Source of the DNA: Desulfobacterales bacterium | Lineage (GTDB): Bacteria; Desulfobacterota; Desulfobacteria; Desulfobacterales; Desulfosalsimonadaceae | Assembly (NCBI GenBank): GCA_018334855.1 | Contig: JAGXLE010000016.1 | Coordinates: 1 to 12,091, forward strand | Direction of reading: 5' to 3' | Length of the DNA: 12,091 nt | Part shown: positions 5,931 through 12,091 of the stretch, one piece after another | Layout of the letters: every line of letters begins with the position of its first letter | How positions within the stretch are numbered: the first letter of the stretch is position 1 | Notes under the pieces: model-generated | The model's database searches: none | What the model was told of the DNA's origin: nothing | The model's input: the letters and a program-made list of their open reading frames with translations, nothing else | Translations under genes and position numbers: made by a program

Positions 5931-6738
5931 AGAACTCTATATTTATTACGTAAAGGGGGTAGTTCGGACCAGGGATACGCAGGACCTGTCTGACGGTTTT
6001 TTTATCGGAAACTGGCAGGAAGAAGACTCGGCGTTTCTGTTTTTTACCCGGCCCGCCCAAGACCGGGTAGCCGAACTGGTCAGCCGGAATCCGGGCCTGG
6101 AACTGGTAGACAGCTACAGCATGTCATACTCGGACTGGCACGGCGGCGAGATCCGGCCGTTTTCCGCGGGGCGGTTTTATGTGGCTCCGCCCTGGGAGTA
6201 CGGGGAACCGAAAGACGGCAGCATTCCTGTTCTGCTCGATCCGGGTGTGGTCTTTGGTGCCGGGACGCATCCCACAACCCGCTCCTGCCTTGAAGCAGTG
6301 GAGATCGCCTGTGATATGGGGGGCCCGGATTCAGCGATTGATCTGGGCACGGGTACGGGGCTGCTGGGTCTGGCAGCGGCCGGGCTGGGATGCCGGAGGG
6401 TTCTGGCAGTGGACAATAACTTTTTGGCGGTTGATACGGCGCGGAGAAATATATTAAACAACCGGCTTGACGGCCGGGTTCTGGCGGTTGTGGCCGATGC
6501 CGGTGCTCTTGTTGATTGCCGGGCGGATTTGCTGATAGCAAATATTCATTTCGATGTTATGCGCCGGCTTATAGCCAGCCCGGCGTTTTACGAAAAAAAA
6601 TGGTTCGTGCTTTCCGGGCTGCTGCGCAGCCAGGCCCGGAAAGTCGAGGAATTGATATATTACGGACCGGGCCGGATTCTGCAGCGTTGGATAAGCGAGG
6701 GGGTCTGGTATACGTTTCTGGGAACCTGCTGCGTTTAA
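5914..6738 (+). CDS. PrmA-like ribosomal protein L11 methyltransferase family protein
   Basis: A SAM-dependent class I methyltransferase of the PrmA type, 274 residues from the chosen start. Family signatures are DPGVVFGAGTHPTTRSCLE (109-127, the PrmA FGTGTHPTT region), SAM motif I IDLGTGTGLLG (142-152), AVDNN (165-169) and LIANIH (207-212), the position of the catalytic ANI/NPP-like motif. PrmA methylates ribosomal protein L11; this copy sits between metal- and corrinoid-maintenance genes, so another protein target is possible. The frame has no ATG. GTG at 5914 inside the end of the cooC-like gene gives the expected N-terminus, but its ribosome binding site is poor (GGAG at 5891-5894 is far), so coupling to upstream translation is likely. 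The N-terminal 100 residues look divergent. Confidence 0.8.
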   Translation: MSIPYKELYIYYVKGVVRTRDTQDLSDGFFIGNWQEEDSAFLFFTRPAQDRVAELVSRNPGLELVDSYSMSYSDWHGGEIRPFSAGRFYVAPPWEYGEPKDGSIPVLLDPGVVFGAGTHPTTRSCLEAVEIACDMGGPDSAIDLGTGTGLLGLAAAGLGCRRVLAVDNNFLAVDTARRNILNNRLDGRVLAVVADAGALVDCRADLLIANIHFDVMRRLIASPAFYEKKWFVLSGLLRSQARKVEELIYYGPGRILQRWISEGVWYTFLGTCCV

Positions 6739-6745
6739 GCCTTGT

Positions 6746-6752
6746 AAAGGGG
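6746..6752 (+). promoter_or_regulatory. Ribosome binding site of the MBL-fold gene
   Basis: AAAGGGG five bases before the ATG at 6758, in a 19-bp gap after the methyltransferase gene. It supports one operon. Confidence 0.55.
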
Positions 6753-6757
6753 CATAA

Positions 6758-7597
6758 ATGTATATCAAGTGCTGGGGCTCACGGGGATCGATTCCGGTCT
6801 CGGGCAGCGAGTTTCAAAAATACGGCGGTGATACAACCTGCCTGGAAATACGCACCCGGAGCGATGACCTGATAATAGTGGATGCCGGAACCGGCATCCG
6901 TAGGCTGGGCAATCAGCTGATTCGTGAAAACAGGAATGTTTACAATTTCATTTTCACGCACTCCCATTGGGATCATCTGATGGGATTTCCTTTTTTCAAG
7001 CCCCTTTATTACGAAAACTCTCAGATTCTGATGTATCGGTGCCCGTTTCCGGGCAAGTATGTGGAAACCATAGTTACCAAGCTGATGCGCCCCCCGCATT
7101 TCCCGGTAAGGTACTCGGATTTGACAGCAAATGTTACCTACCGCGAGGGCTGCCCTGACAGGTTTGAGATAGGCTCGGTTACAATTACCCCGATAGCATT
7201 GAGCCATCCCAACGGGGGGTGCGGCTACAAGTTCCGGGAAGACGGCAAAACGTTTGTTTTTCTGACAGACAATGAGCTTGGTTTTATCCATCCCGGAGGG
7301 TGTGCTTATAAAGATTACGCGGCATTCTGCAAAGGAGCGGATCTGCTGATTCATGACGCTGAATTTCTGCCGGAGGAATACGAGCAGAGCATCGAATGGG
7401 GGCATTCCTCTTGCATGGATACCCTGGACTTGGCCATTGACGCGGGGGTGGAAAGGCTCGGGCTGTTTCACCTGAACCAGGACCGTACTGATGAGGACAT
7501 GGACCGGATGCTGGACAGATGCAGAAATTTTTTGTCTGATAACGGCGGAAAAACCGAATGTTTTGCCGTGGGCCGCGACATGGTGTTTGAATTGTAA
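6758..7597 (+). CDS. Metallo-beta-lactamase-fold hydrolase
   Basis: A 279-residue metallo-beta-lactamase-fold hydrolase resembling the RNase Z/PhnP/phosphodiesterase-like branch. The opening CWGSRGSIPVSG with YGGDTTCLE (22-30) is typical of that branch. The metal-binding motif THSHWDHLMGF gives H68, H70, D72 and H73. H150 (ALSHPNGG), D171 (FLTDNELG), D200 (LIHDAEF) and H216 (WGHSS) are likely further ligands. All key metal positions appear present, so it should be an active hydrolase, probably cytosolic and probably acting on a phosphodiester or related bond. The substrate is unknown. It lies 19 bp after the PrmA-like gene and 84 bp before the RACo-like gene, in one direction. Confidence 0.88.
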   Translation: MYIKCWGSRGSIPVSGSEFQKYGGDTTCLEIRTRSDDLIIVDAGTGIRRLGNQLIRENRNVYNFIFTHSHWDHLMGFPFFKPLYYENSQILMYRCPFPGKYVETIVTKLMRPPHFPVRYSDLTANVTYREGCPDRFEIGSVTITPIALSHPNGGCGYKFREDGKTFVFLTDNELGFIHPGGCAYKDYAAFCKGADLLIHDAEFLPEEYEQSIEWGHSSCMDTLDLAIDAGVERLGLFHLNQDRTDEDMDRMLDRCRNFLSDNGGKTECFAVGRDMVFEL

Positions 7598-7681
7598 TTC
7601 AACGGGGCATATGAAGGAATAAGCCCCAAAAAACGCACGAGACCTGCTTTTTTTATCTGCATGTAAATGGATCAGGGCCAA

Positions 7682-9229
7682 ATGACGGAGAAAAACGCCG
7701 GATGGGTGGTTGATGTATCTATGGACCCGCCCTCTCTTGAGGATAATACCGCTGATGCAGACCGGCTGAAAAAGGCCCTGGCTGCAGAGCTGGGCGCAGA
7801 ATCTGTGGCTGTGGATCTTTTTCTTTTAAAGCATCTGCCTTACCGCCTTCGTGATTGGAATTATGCATGCCGGTGCGTGGTTTTCCAGACCTGCGGCCGC
7901 TGGCAGCTCATTGATGTAATGGAACCTCAGGGAGGGCAGCTCGCAGCAGGTATTGCCGCGGATCTGGGCACCACCCGGGTGGTGCTGAAGCTGATCGATC
8001 TGGAAACCGGAGAGGTTCTTGCTCATTCGGCATTTGACAATCCCCAGAGCGATGTGGGCCCGGATATACTTGCCAGGATTCATTACACGGAAAACCCCGG
8101 AGGCATTCAGGAATTAAGCAGCCTGATAACCGACAGGCTTAACAGGGAGATTTCCGAACTGTGCGGACAGGCCGATGTTTCCGCCCGAAGTGTATACCTG
8201 ATGGCGGTGGCGGGCAATACCGCCATGACCCACCTGTTTATGGGCCTGCCCTCCCGGTGGATCATACGGGAGCCTTATATTCCGTGTGTCAACTTTCCGG
8301 GAGCCTTCAGGGCCGATGATCTGGGTATCGGGCTAAATGAGTGTGCAAGGATTTTTGTTTTTCCCAATTCAGGCAGCTATTTCGGCGGAGATTTGATTTC
8401 AGGGGCTTATTACGCGGGTTTTCATGAAAACGAAGAGATCTCCATACTTGTGGATGTGGGCACCAATGCCGAGGTGCTCCTGGGAAATCGCGACTGGCTG
8501 GTCGCATGTGCCGGTGCTGCCGGACCGGCGCTGGAAGGCGGGGTCTCCGAGATAGGCATGACAGCCAGTCCCGGGGTGATAGAGTCCGTGCGCATAGATC
8601 CGGAGTCGGGAAAATTCGATATCAGTACCATCAAAGACGAGCCCCCCAGGGGAATATGCGGTTCAGGAATGATCGATCTTGCGGCCCAGCTTTTTGCCGC
8701 CGGCATGATAGATATACGGGGGCGCTTGGTTCCCGGGGCATGCGGAAACCGTCTGAAGGAAGACGACGGAATGCGTCACCTGACAGTGGTTTTCGGAAAA
8801 GATTCAGCCACCGGCGAGGACCTGACCATCAGCCAGGCCGATCTTGACAGCCTGATTCGTTCCAAGGCGGCCATGTATACCATCATAGAAACCATAACCG
8901 GCTACGTAGGCATTTCCTTTGAGGATGTTTCTGTTTTTTACGTGGCAGGAACTTTCGGCTCCTTTATCAGGCCCCGTTCCGCCATTTCAATCGGCATGAT
9001 CCCCGATCTGCCGGAGCAGACCTATCGCCCCCTTGGCAACAGTTCTCTTGAGGGAGCCGTGCGCCTTTTGTCTTCCCGGTCGGCAACTGCAGAGATTGAA
9101 TCCATCCGGGACCGGATTACTTACCTGGAATTAAACGTAAACCAGGATTTCATGAACCGGTTCAGCGCGGCAAAATTTCTGCCTCATACTGATGCGGCAA
9201 AGTTTCCTTCTGTTTATCAGGCCGTGTAG
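7682..9229 (+). CDS. RACo/RamA-like ASKHA-fold activator of corrinoid proteins, without 2Fe-2S domain
   Basis: A 515-residue ASKHA-family protein of the RACo/RamA group (DUF4445-type), which uses ATP to reduce inactive Co(II) corrinoid proteins to Co(I). Visible are VSMDPPSLEDN (12-22), the linker ending about residue 88, the phosphate-1 motif AADLGTTRVV (92-101), LVDVGTNAEVLLGN (256-269), GPALEGG (281-287), GICGSGMIDLAAQ (324-336), FYVAGTFGSF (419-428), LGNSSLEGA (451-459) and the end motif YLELNVNQDFMNRF. Typical members are about 600-650 residues, with an N-terminal plant-type 2Fe-2S ferredoxin domain. None is present here and no ferredoxin cysteine motif is seen (only C63, C65, C71). ATG 7682 is preferred over ATG 7667 because AGGG (7674-7677) precedes it. 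It is the last gene before a terminator hairpin. Confidence 0.88.
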   Translation: MTEKNAGWVVDVSMDPPSLEDNTADADRLKKALAAELGAESVAVDLFLLKHLPYRLRDWNYACRCVVFQTCGRWQLIDVMEPQGGQLAAGIAADLGTTRVVLKLIDLETGEVLAHSAFDNPQSDVGPDILARIHYTENPGGIQELSSLITDRLNREISELCGQADVSARSVYLMAVAGNTAMTHLFMGLPSRWIIREPYIPCVNFPGAFRADDLGIGLNECARIFVFPNSGSYFGGDLISGAYYAGFHENEEISILVDVGTNAEVLLGNRDWLVACAGAAGPALEGGVSEIGMTASPGVIESVRIDPESGKFDISTIKDEPPRGICGSGMIDLAAQLFAAGMIDIRGRLVPGACGNRLKEDDGMRHLTVVFGKDSATGEDLTISQADLDSLIRSKAAMYTIIETITGYVGISFEDVSVFYVAGTFGSFIRPRSAISIGMIPDLPEQTYRPLGNSSLEGAVRLLSSRSATAEIESIRDRITYLELNVNQDFMNRFSAAKFLPHTDAAKFPSVYQAV

Positions 9230-9380
9230 ATACCGCTGTTATGCTTTACTTTTTATCGTGGTCTCTCTGGGAGTTGTTTTTTTTGGACCGGGCCTTGCCG
9301 TGAGTGCCTCTCCAGATTTTGCCCCGCTTGGTTCTGCGGTCGCCTTTGCCCATTTTATGTGCTCCTTTTTAAAATTGTTG

Positions 9381-9398
9381 CCGGATTGGAAAATCCGG
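9381..9398. terminator. Probable bidirectional terminator between convergent units
   Basis: A perfect 7-bp stem, CCGGATT (9381-9387) and AATCCGG (9392-9398), with a GGAA loop. ACATTTTACT follows on the plus strand and CAACAATTTT on the minus strand. It lies between the RACo-like gene (ending 9229) and the minus-strand gene whose stop is at 9404. The T-tracts are short, so efficiency is uncertain. Confidence 0.6.
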
Positions 9399-9403
9399 AC
9401 ATT

Positions 9404-10018
9404 TTACTCAAATTTGTGGTCCCAGTACAGACAGGGATGGAATTCATACCAAGCCAGCCCCTGCATTGAGGACCCCCTCGTACAGGGATTCATTATACCG
9501 GCTACAACGCAGGTGTCAACAATGTCATGAACCTCAATGGAAATTCCCCCTCCCTGTGCCACTGCCGACATCAGCCCCCCTTCGGCCATGCAGGACTTGG
9601 TATGAGGCTTCATCTGTTTTAAAAAAAGGATGGATTGTTCTATATGCTCGGGTGCATGATGCGACAGCACCTGGCGCACGGCTGTTTCCGCGTCTATGGT
9701 GCCGGTTTCCCTGGCGTTTTCAAAAAGTATCCTGGCGACATGCGGCATGAAAAACATTTCCTCAGGCGCAAACCGCAGTACCCGGTCTTCCCAGGAGCCT
9801 GTCTGCTGGGAGCGGACCGGAATCAGGATCCTTTCCTCAAAGGCCATGAGCAGACAATCGTGTTTTTCTTCATCTGACAGGGGAATTTGCTCTGTGTAGA
9901 CATTTTCGGACCGGAGTGCGGCGTTTACAAGATGGGCCATTTTTTGGGCATCATCGGCGGCCAATTGTGCTGAAAGGGCTCCGGCAAGCCGATTGATCGG
10001 ATCTTTATCGGTCTGCAT
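9404..10018 (-). CDS. Uncharacterised protein, paralogue of the upstream gene
   Basis: A 204-residue protein that I cannot assign to a family. It has no signal peptide or clear membrane segment and is probably cytosolic. The middle has ERILIPVRSQQTG followed by WEDRVLRFAPEEMFFMPHVAR and a TIDAETAVRQVL helix. The C-terminus has VAGIMNPCT and ends WYEFHPCLYWDHKFE. The same arrangement appears in the upstream gene (LLIPRRCAACGEWDHRLLV, GEIYEMPNIIRYL, AWDVQTAV, GGGIISP, LYELNPSLY), so the two are tandem paralogues. The alternating helix and strand pattern with a final YxxNPSLY-like motif could suit a winged-helix-type protein, but this is a guess. A strong Shine-Dalgarno sequence overlapping the upstream stop fixes the ATG at 10018. 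Four cysteines in the C-terminal half are not shared with the paralogue. Confidence 0.75.
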   Translation of the reverse strand: MQTDKDPINRLAGALSAQLAADDAQKMAHLVNAALRSENVYTEQIPLSDEEKHDCLLMAFEERILIPVRSQQTGSWEDRVLRFAPEEMFFMPHVARILFENARETGTIDAETAVRQVLSHHAPEHIEQSILFLKQMKPHTKSCMAEGGLMSAVAQGGGISIEVHDIVDTCVVAGIMNPCTRGSSMQGLAWYEFHPCLYWDHKFE

Positions 10019-10025
10019 AATTGGT

Positions 10026-10034
10026 ACCTCCCTT
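10026..10034 (-). promoter_or_regulatory. Ribosome binding site of the downstream paralogue, overlapping the upstream stop codon
   Basis: AAGGGAGGT on the minus strand, seven bases before the ATG at 10018. It overlaps the TAA of the upstream gene (10033-10035). This indicates a two-gene operon with close translational linkage. Confidence 0.7.
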
Positions 10035-10668
10035 ATGTGGTTGCGGCATCCTCCCGGCGGTGCGGGTAAAGGCTCGGGTTGAGCTCATATAAGGGAGAAT
10101 GCCTTTTGGCCGCAGCGGGTCCGGCGGCCAGCTTCGGGCTGATAATTCCGCCGCCCTTTAGTATCAGTATCAAAGAGCCCGTACGGTAATAAAACCCGGA
10201 ATTTCTGCAGGCGGCGTTTATCTCCCCGGCAGAGACAACAAATCTTTCCGCCTGCCTGCCCAGCCTGAAAACCAGTTCGGGCATCTTTTCCCACTGCGGT
10301 TCTCCCATATCGTGGTACAGGTCGGCAACCGCTGTTTGAACATCCCAGGCTCCGCCTGCCCCGGCTTTTTGCACCAGATACCTGATAATGTTTGGCATCT
10401 CGTAAATTTCGCCAGGGCTAGTTACCAGCAGCCTGTGATCCCATTCCCCGCATGCTGCACATCGCCGCGGGATCAGCAATTTCCAGTCCCAGGCGGCTAA
10501 TATCAGCTCCTGTGCATCCGATTCAGCCCTGTTTATTATGGAATCATAGGGAATTGAGGCGTGGATGCAGGCATCTGCAAGTACTGAAGCAAGGGGCTCT
10601 ATCAGGGGCTCATCGCCGACCAGTTCCCTCAGCGCTTCAATCAGGGGATTTAAATGATAATAATTCAT
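10033..10668 (-). CDS. Uncharacterised protein, first of a paralogous pair
   Basis: A 211-residue protein of unrecognised family. An N-terminal helical part (HLNPLIEALRELVGDEPLIE and onward) leads to an AAWDWKLLIPRRCAACGEW segment. There the pair CAAC could bind metal, although the paralogue lacks it. Then come DHRLLVTSPGEIYEMPNII, a helical region, and a C-terminal GGGIISP followed by LYELNPSLY. Shared order and spacing of these motifs with the next gene show a tandem duplication. No signal peptide or transmembrane segment is evident. The start ATG at 10668 has no good ribosome binding site but follows an AT-rich promoter-like region, so the leader would be short. The operon converges on the RACo-like gene. 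Confidence 0.75.
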   Translation of the reverse strand: MNYYHLNPLIEALRELVGDEPLIEPLASVLADACIHASIPYDSIINRAESDAQELILAAWDWKLLIPRRCAACGEWDHRLLVTSPGEIYEMPNIIRYLVQKAGAGGAWDVQTAVADLYHDMGEPQWEKMPELVFRLGRQAERFVVSAGEINAACRNSGFYYRTGSLILILKGGGIISPKLAAGPAAAKRHSPLYELNPSLYPHRREDAATT

Positions 10669-10694
10669 TCGATTTTATATTTAAATATTTTATT

Positions 10695-10723
10695 ATCATA
10701 TCTTTTATTATATTGCCATGCAA
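10695..10723 (-). promoter_or_regulatory. Candidate promoter of the paralogue pair
   Basis: On the minus strand: TTGCAT (10723-10718), a 17-bp spacer, then TATGAT (10700-10695), within a very AT-rich tract (10669-10750). The -10 matches at five of six positions and the -35 only partly. Transcription would start about 20 bases before the ATG at 10668. Confidence 0.4.
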
Positions 10724-10751
10724 GTATAAATATTATGAATTATTTCAATAA

Positions 10752-10838
10752 TATCCCGCTTTTTCTGCAGCGCATGAACTCGTCTTCGAAATTTTGGCTC
10801 AAAATCCCGATGCCCATCTTCGGGCAGAGATAAAGCAG
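10752..10838 (+). pseudogene. Possible short coding remnant in the intergenic region
   Basis: Following a TAA, the plus-strand frame reads a protein-like stretch with HELVFEILAQNPDAHL then RAEIKQAMSKRG. It has no plausible start codon or ribosome binding site, and its continuation is antisense to the DUF21/CBS gene. It could be a decayed fragment or chance. Confidence 0.15.
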
Positions 10839-10844
10839 GCGATG

Positions 10845-11942
10845 TCAAAAAGAGGATTCTGTCCGGCCATTATTTTCATAACTGTCCTCTTCCCCCTCTT
10901 CCGGAATCAGTCCCTGGGTCCGGGCGCGTTCATACCATTGTTTTCTGGCCCATTTGCGCATGTTGGGAATGGTGTCTGTTTCGTCAATTATTTCCGTTCC
11001 CAGAAGCGTTTCCAGGATGTCTTCCATGGTGACCAGGCCGGCCACTCCGCCGTATTCATCCACAACCAGGGCAATGTGTTCCCTTCGGTCCAAAAGCTGT
11101 TCAAAAAGGCGGAACAGGTTTACGGTTTCAGGCACCGCCAGAATATCGCGTCCCAGCTCTAAAACGGGCCTGCCGGTATCGTCTGTGGCAAGTGCAATCA
11201 GCAGATCGTCTTTTAGGATATAGGTGCGTATGTTTTTTTTGTCAGGTTCATACAGGGGTATCCGCGAGACATAAATTTCAGGATGATTTTTATATACTTC
11301 GCCTATGGGCATGTCTTCGGGAAGCGTAAACATCACTTTCCGCGGTGTCATGATATCGGATGCTCTGATTGAGCTGAAACGCATCAGGTTTTTTAAGATC
11401 CTGGACTCTTTTTCCAGAAACAGCCCTTCTTCAAATCCCAGGTCTGCCAGGGCCCGGATTTCTTCCCGGGTGACCGGTTTGATCTTTTTCCCCTTGTAGA
11501 AAATATAGGTGATAAGCTGGGAGAGCTGTACCAGCGGGTAAAGCACGGTAATCAGGCCGCGCATCAAATGGACGGTGGGCCGTGCCAGCGTCCGCCAGTA
11601 GAGTGCGCCTATGGTTTTTGGAATGATTTCCGAGAGTATCAGGATCAAAAAGGTGAGAACCGCCGAAGTCGCTCCCACGTACTGGCTTCCAAACACCGCT
11701 GCCGCCTGGGCCCCGACGCCGGCGGCGCCCACTGTATGTGCAATGGTGTTTAAGCTTAAAATAGCGGCAAGCGGCCTGTCTATATCGGTTTTAAGCCGGC
11801 GCAGGTGTTTTCCCGCTTTGGGGTGCACTTCCTCGAATGCCGCTGTAAAGCTCGGGGTGATAGACAGCAGCACCGATTCCAGGACCGAGCACAGAAAAGA
11901 TACGCCCAGTGCCAGCATCAGGTAGAAAATCAGAAGAGTCAT
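10845..11942 (-). CDS. DUF21 (CNNM) and CBS-pair membrane protein, CorC/HlyC-like without C-terminal domain
   Basis: A 365-residue inner-membrane protein with an N-terminal CNNM/DUF21 transmembrane domain (about 1-150) and a CBS pair (about 195-320). In the membrane part, SLNTIAHTVGAAGVG (63-77) and LSEIIPKTIGA (103-113) are the family motifs linked to Mg/Na exchange. ASDIMTPRKVMFTLPED (194-210) opens the first CBS domain, and VVDEYGGVAGLVTMEDILE (293-311) marks the second. Relatives of about 420-450 residues carry a further CorC_HlyC domain. Here the protein ends in about 45 charged residues instead (RKWARKQWYERA, then an acidic tail). It starts 16 bp after the stop of the preceding gene, so they may share a transcript. 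Substrate (Mg, Co or other cation) not determinable. Confidence 0.9.
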   Translation of the reverse strand: MTLLIFYLMLALGVSFLCSVLESVLLSITPSFTAAFEEVHPKAGKHLRRLKTDIDRPLAAILSLNTIAHTVGAAGVGAQAAAVFGSQYVGATSAVLTFLILILSEIIPKTIGALYWRTLARPTVHLMRGLITVLYPLVQLSQLITYIFYKGKKIKPVTREEIRALADLGFEEGLFLEKESRILKNLMRFSSIRASDIMTPRKVMFTLPEDMPIGEVYKNHPEIYVSRIPLYEPDKKNIRTYILKDDLLIALATDDTGRPVLELGRDILAVPETVNLFRLFEQLLDRREHIALVVDEYGGVAGLVTMEDILETLLGTEIIDETDTIPNMRKWARKQWYERARTQGLIPEEGEEDSYENNGRTESSF

Positions 11943-11958
11943 CTGTTGATATAATATT

Positions 11959-12091
11959 TCAGTTTTTTTTCAGAACAAACAGGTGTATGAATCTGGGGTC
12001 CAGGTCATTTGCGGAAATCGCCCCGTATTCATCTTCAATTTTTAAAAACAGGTTTTCCAGGGCCCGGCCAGCTTTTTCGGAAAGCTCCTGT
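11959..12091 (-). CDS. 3' end of an unidentified gene (partial)
   Basis: The last 43 codons of a minus-strand gene that begins beyond the window. The visible part is an amphipathic helix (SEKAGRALENLFLKIEDEYG), then ISANDLDPRFIHLF, and a lysine-rich end before the TGA at 11959-11961. It lies 16 bp upstream of the DUF21/CBS gene on the same strand. Family not recognised. Confidence 0.55.
   Translation of the reverse strand, partial: QELSEKAGRALENLFLKIEDEYGAISANDLDPRFIHLFVLKKN

Noticed and set aside
7604..7627. GGGGC/GCCCC inverted repeat after the MBL-fold gene
   Set aside because: Five-base stem with a 14-base loop and A-rich, not T-rich, flank; not a convincing terminator, and the next gene seems to be in the same operon.
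6779..7681. Minus-strand frame of 300 codons opposite the MBL-fold gene
   Set aside because: Shadow of a gene with intact metal-binding motifs; low-complexity translation without recognisable motifs.
9192..9530. Plus-strand 112-codon frame with a signal-peptide-like segment ending AVSA
   Set aside because: It overlaps the end of the RACo-like gene, runs through the terminator hairpin and then antisense into a well-supported minus-strand gene; no ribosome binding site.
10801..10825. TGCCC/GGGCA hairpin downstream of the DUF21/CBS gene
   Set aside because: Short stem without a clear T-tract on the minus strand; could be a weak terminator but not reportable as a feature.

Overview
This window looks like chromosomal DNA of an anaerobic, probably sulfate-reducing bacterium of the Desulfobacterota (Desulfobacterales-like). 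That placement is an inference from gene content: a CbiR-type cobamide-remodelling enzyme, cobalamin synthase CobS, a CooC/AcsF-type nickel-insertion ATPase, a RACo/RamA-like corrinoid-protein activator, a PflX-like radical SAM enzyme and a cytidylate-kinase-like protein. No rRNA, tRNA, CRISPR array, transposase or phage gene was seen.

Layout. Bases 1-271 hold a dispersed repeat (copy A). On the minus strand, 272-2021 is a two-gene unit: a radical SAM gene followed by an overlapping cbiR. Bases 2022-2439 carry a second, inverted copy of the repeat (copy B), two competing hairpins, and a 100-bp unit bounded by a perfect 12-bp inverted repeat. On the plus strand come a flavodoxin-like oxidoreductase (2440-3024) and, behind a good sigma70-type promoter, a cytidylate-kinase-like protein (3134-3835). 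Convergent to it are cobS (3848-4609) and, 5 bp upstream of cobS, a 59-codon C-terminal piece of a YjbQ-family protein (4615-4794). Bases 4795-5147 hold another short coding remnant, a possible promoter and an 88-nt imperfect palindrome ending just before the ribosome binding site of the next gene.

The core is a plus-strand run at 5148-9229: cooC-like ATPase, PrmA-like methyltransferase, metallo-beta-lactamase-fold hydrolase, and an ASKHA-fold RACo-like activator that lacks the usual N-terminal 2Fe-2S domain. A perfect 7-bp-stem hairpin separates it from a convergent minus-strand pair of unknown paralogous genes (9404-10018 and 10033-10668) with an AT-rich promoter region. The window ends with a minus-strand DUF21/CBS-pair membrane protein (10845-11942) and the 3' end of one more gene.

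Working together (inference): CooC-type ATPases mature the nickel centres of CO dehydrogenase/acetyl-CoA synthase, and RACo-type proteins reductively reactivate the corrinoid protein that feeds it methyl groups. CbiR and CobS salvage, remodel and assemble the corrinoid. The window therefore looks like a maintenance neighbourhood for corrinoid- and nickel-dependent C1 metabolism (Wood-Ljungdahl pathway), although no structural gene of that pathway lies inside it. The most unusual points are the four-gene cooC-to-RACo run, the ferredoxin-less RACo, the tandem unknown paralogues, and the repeats placed directly in gene leaders.
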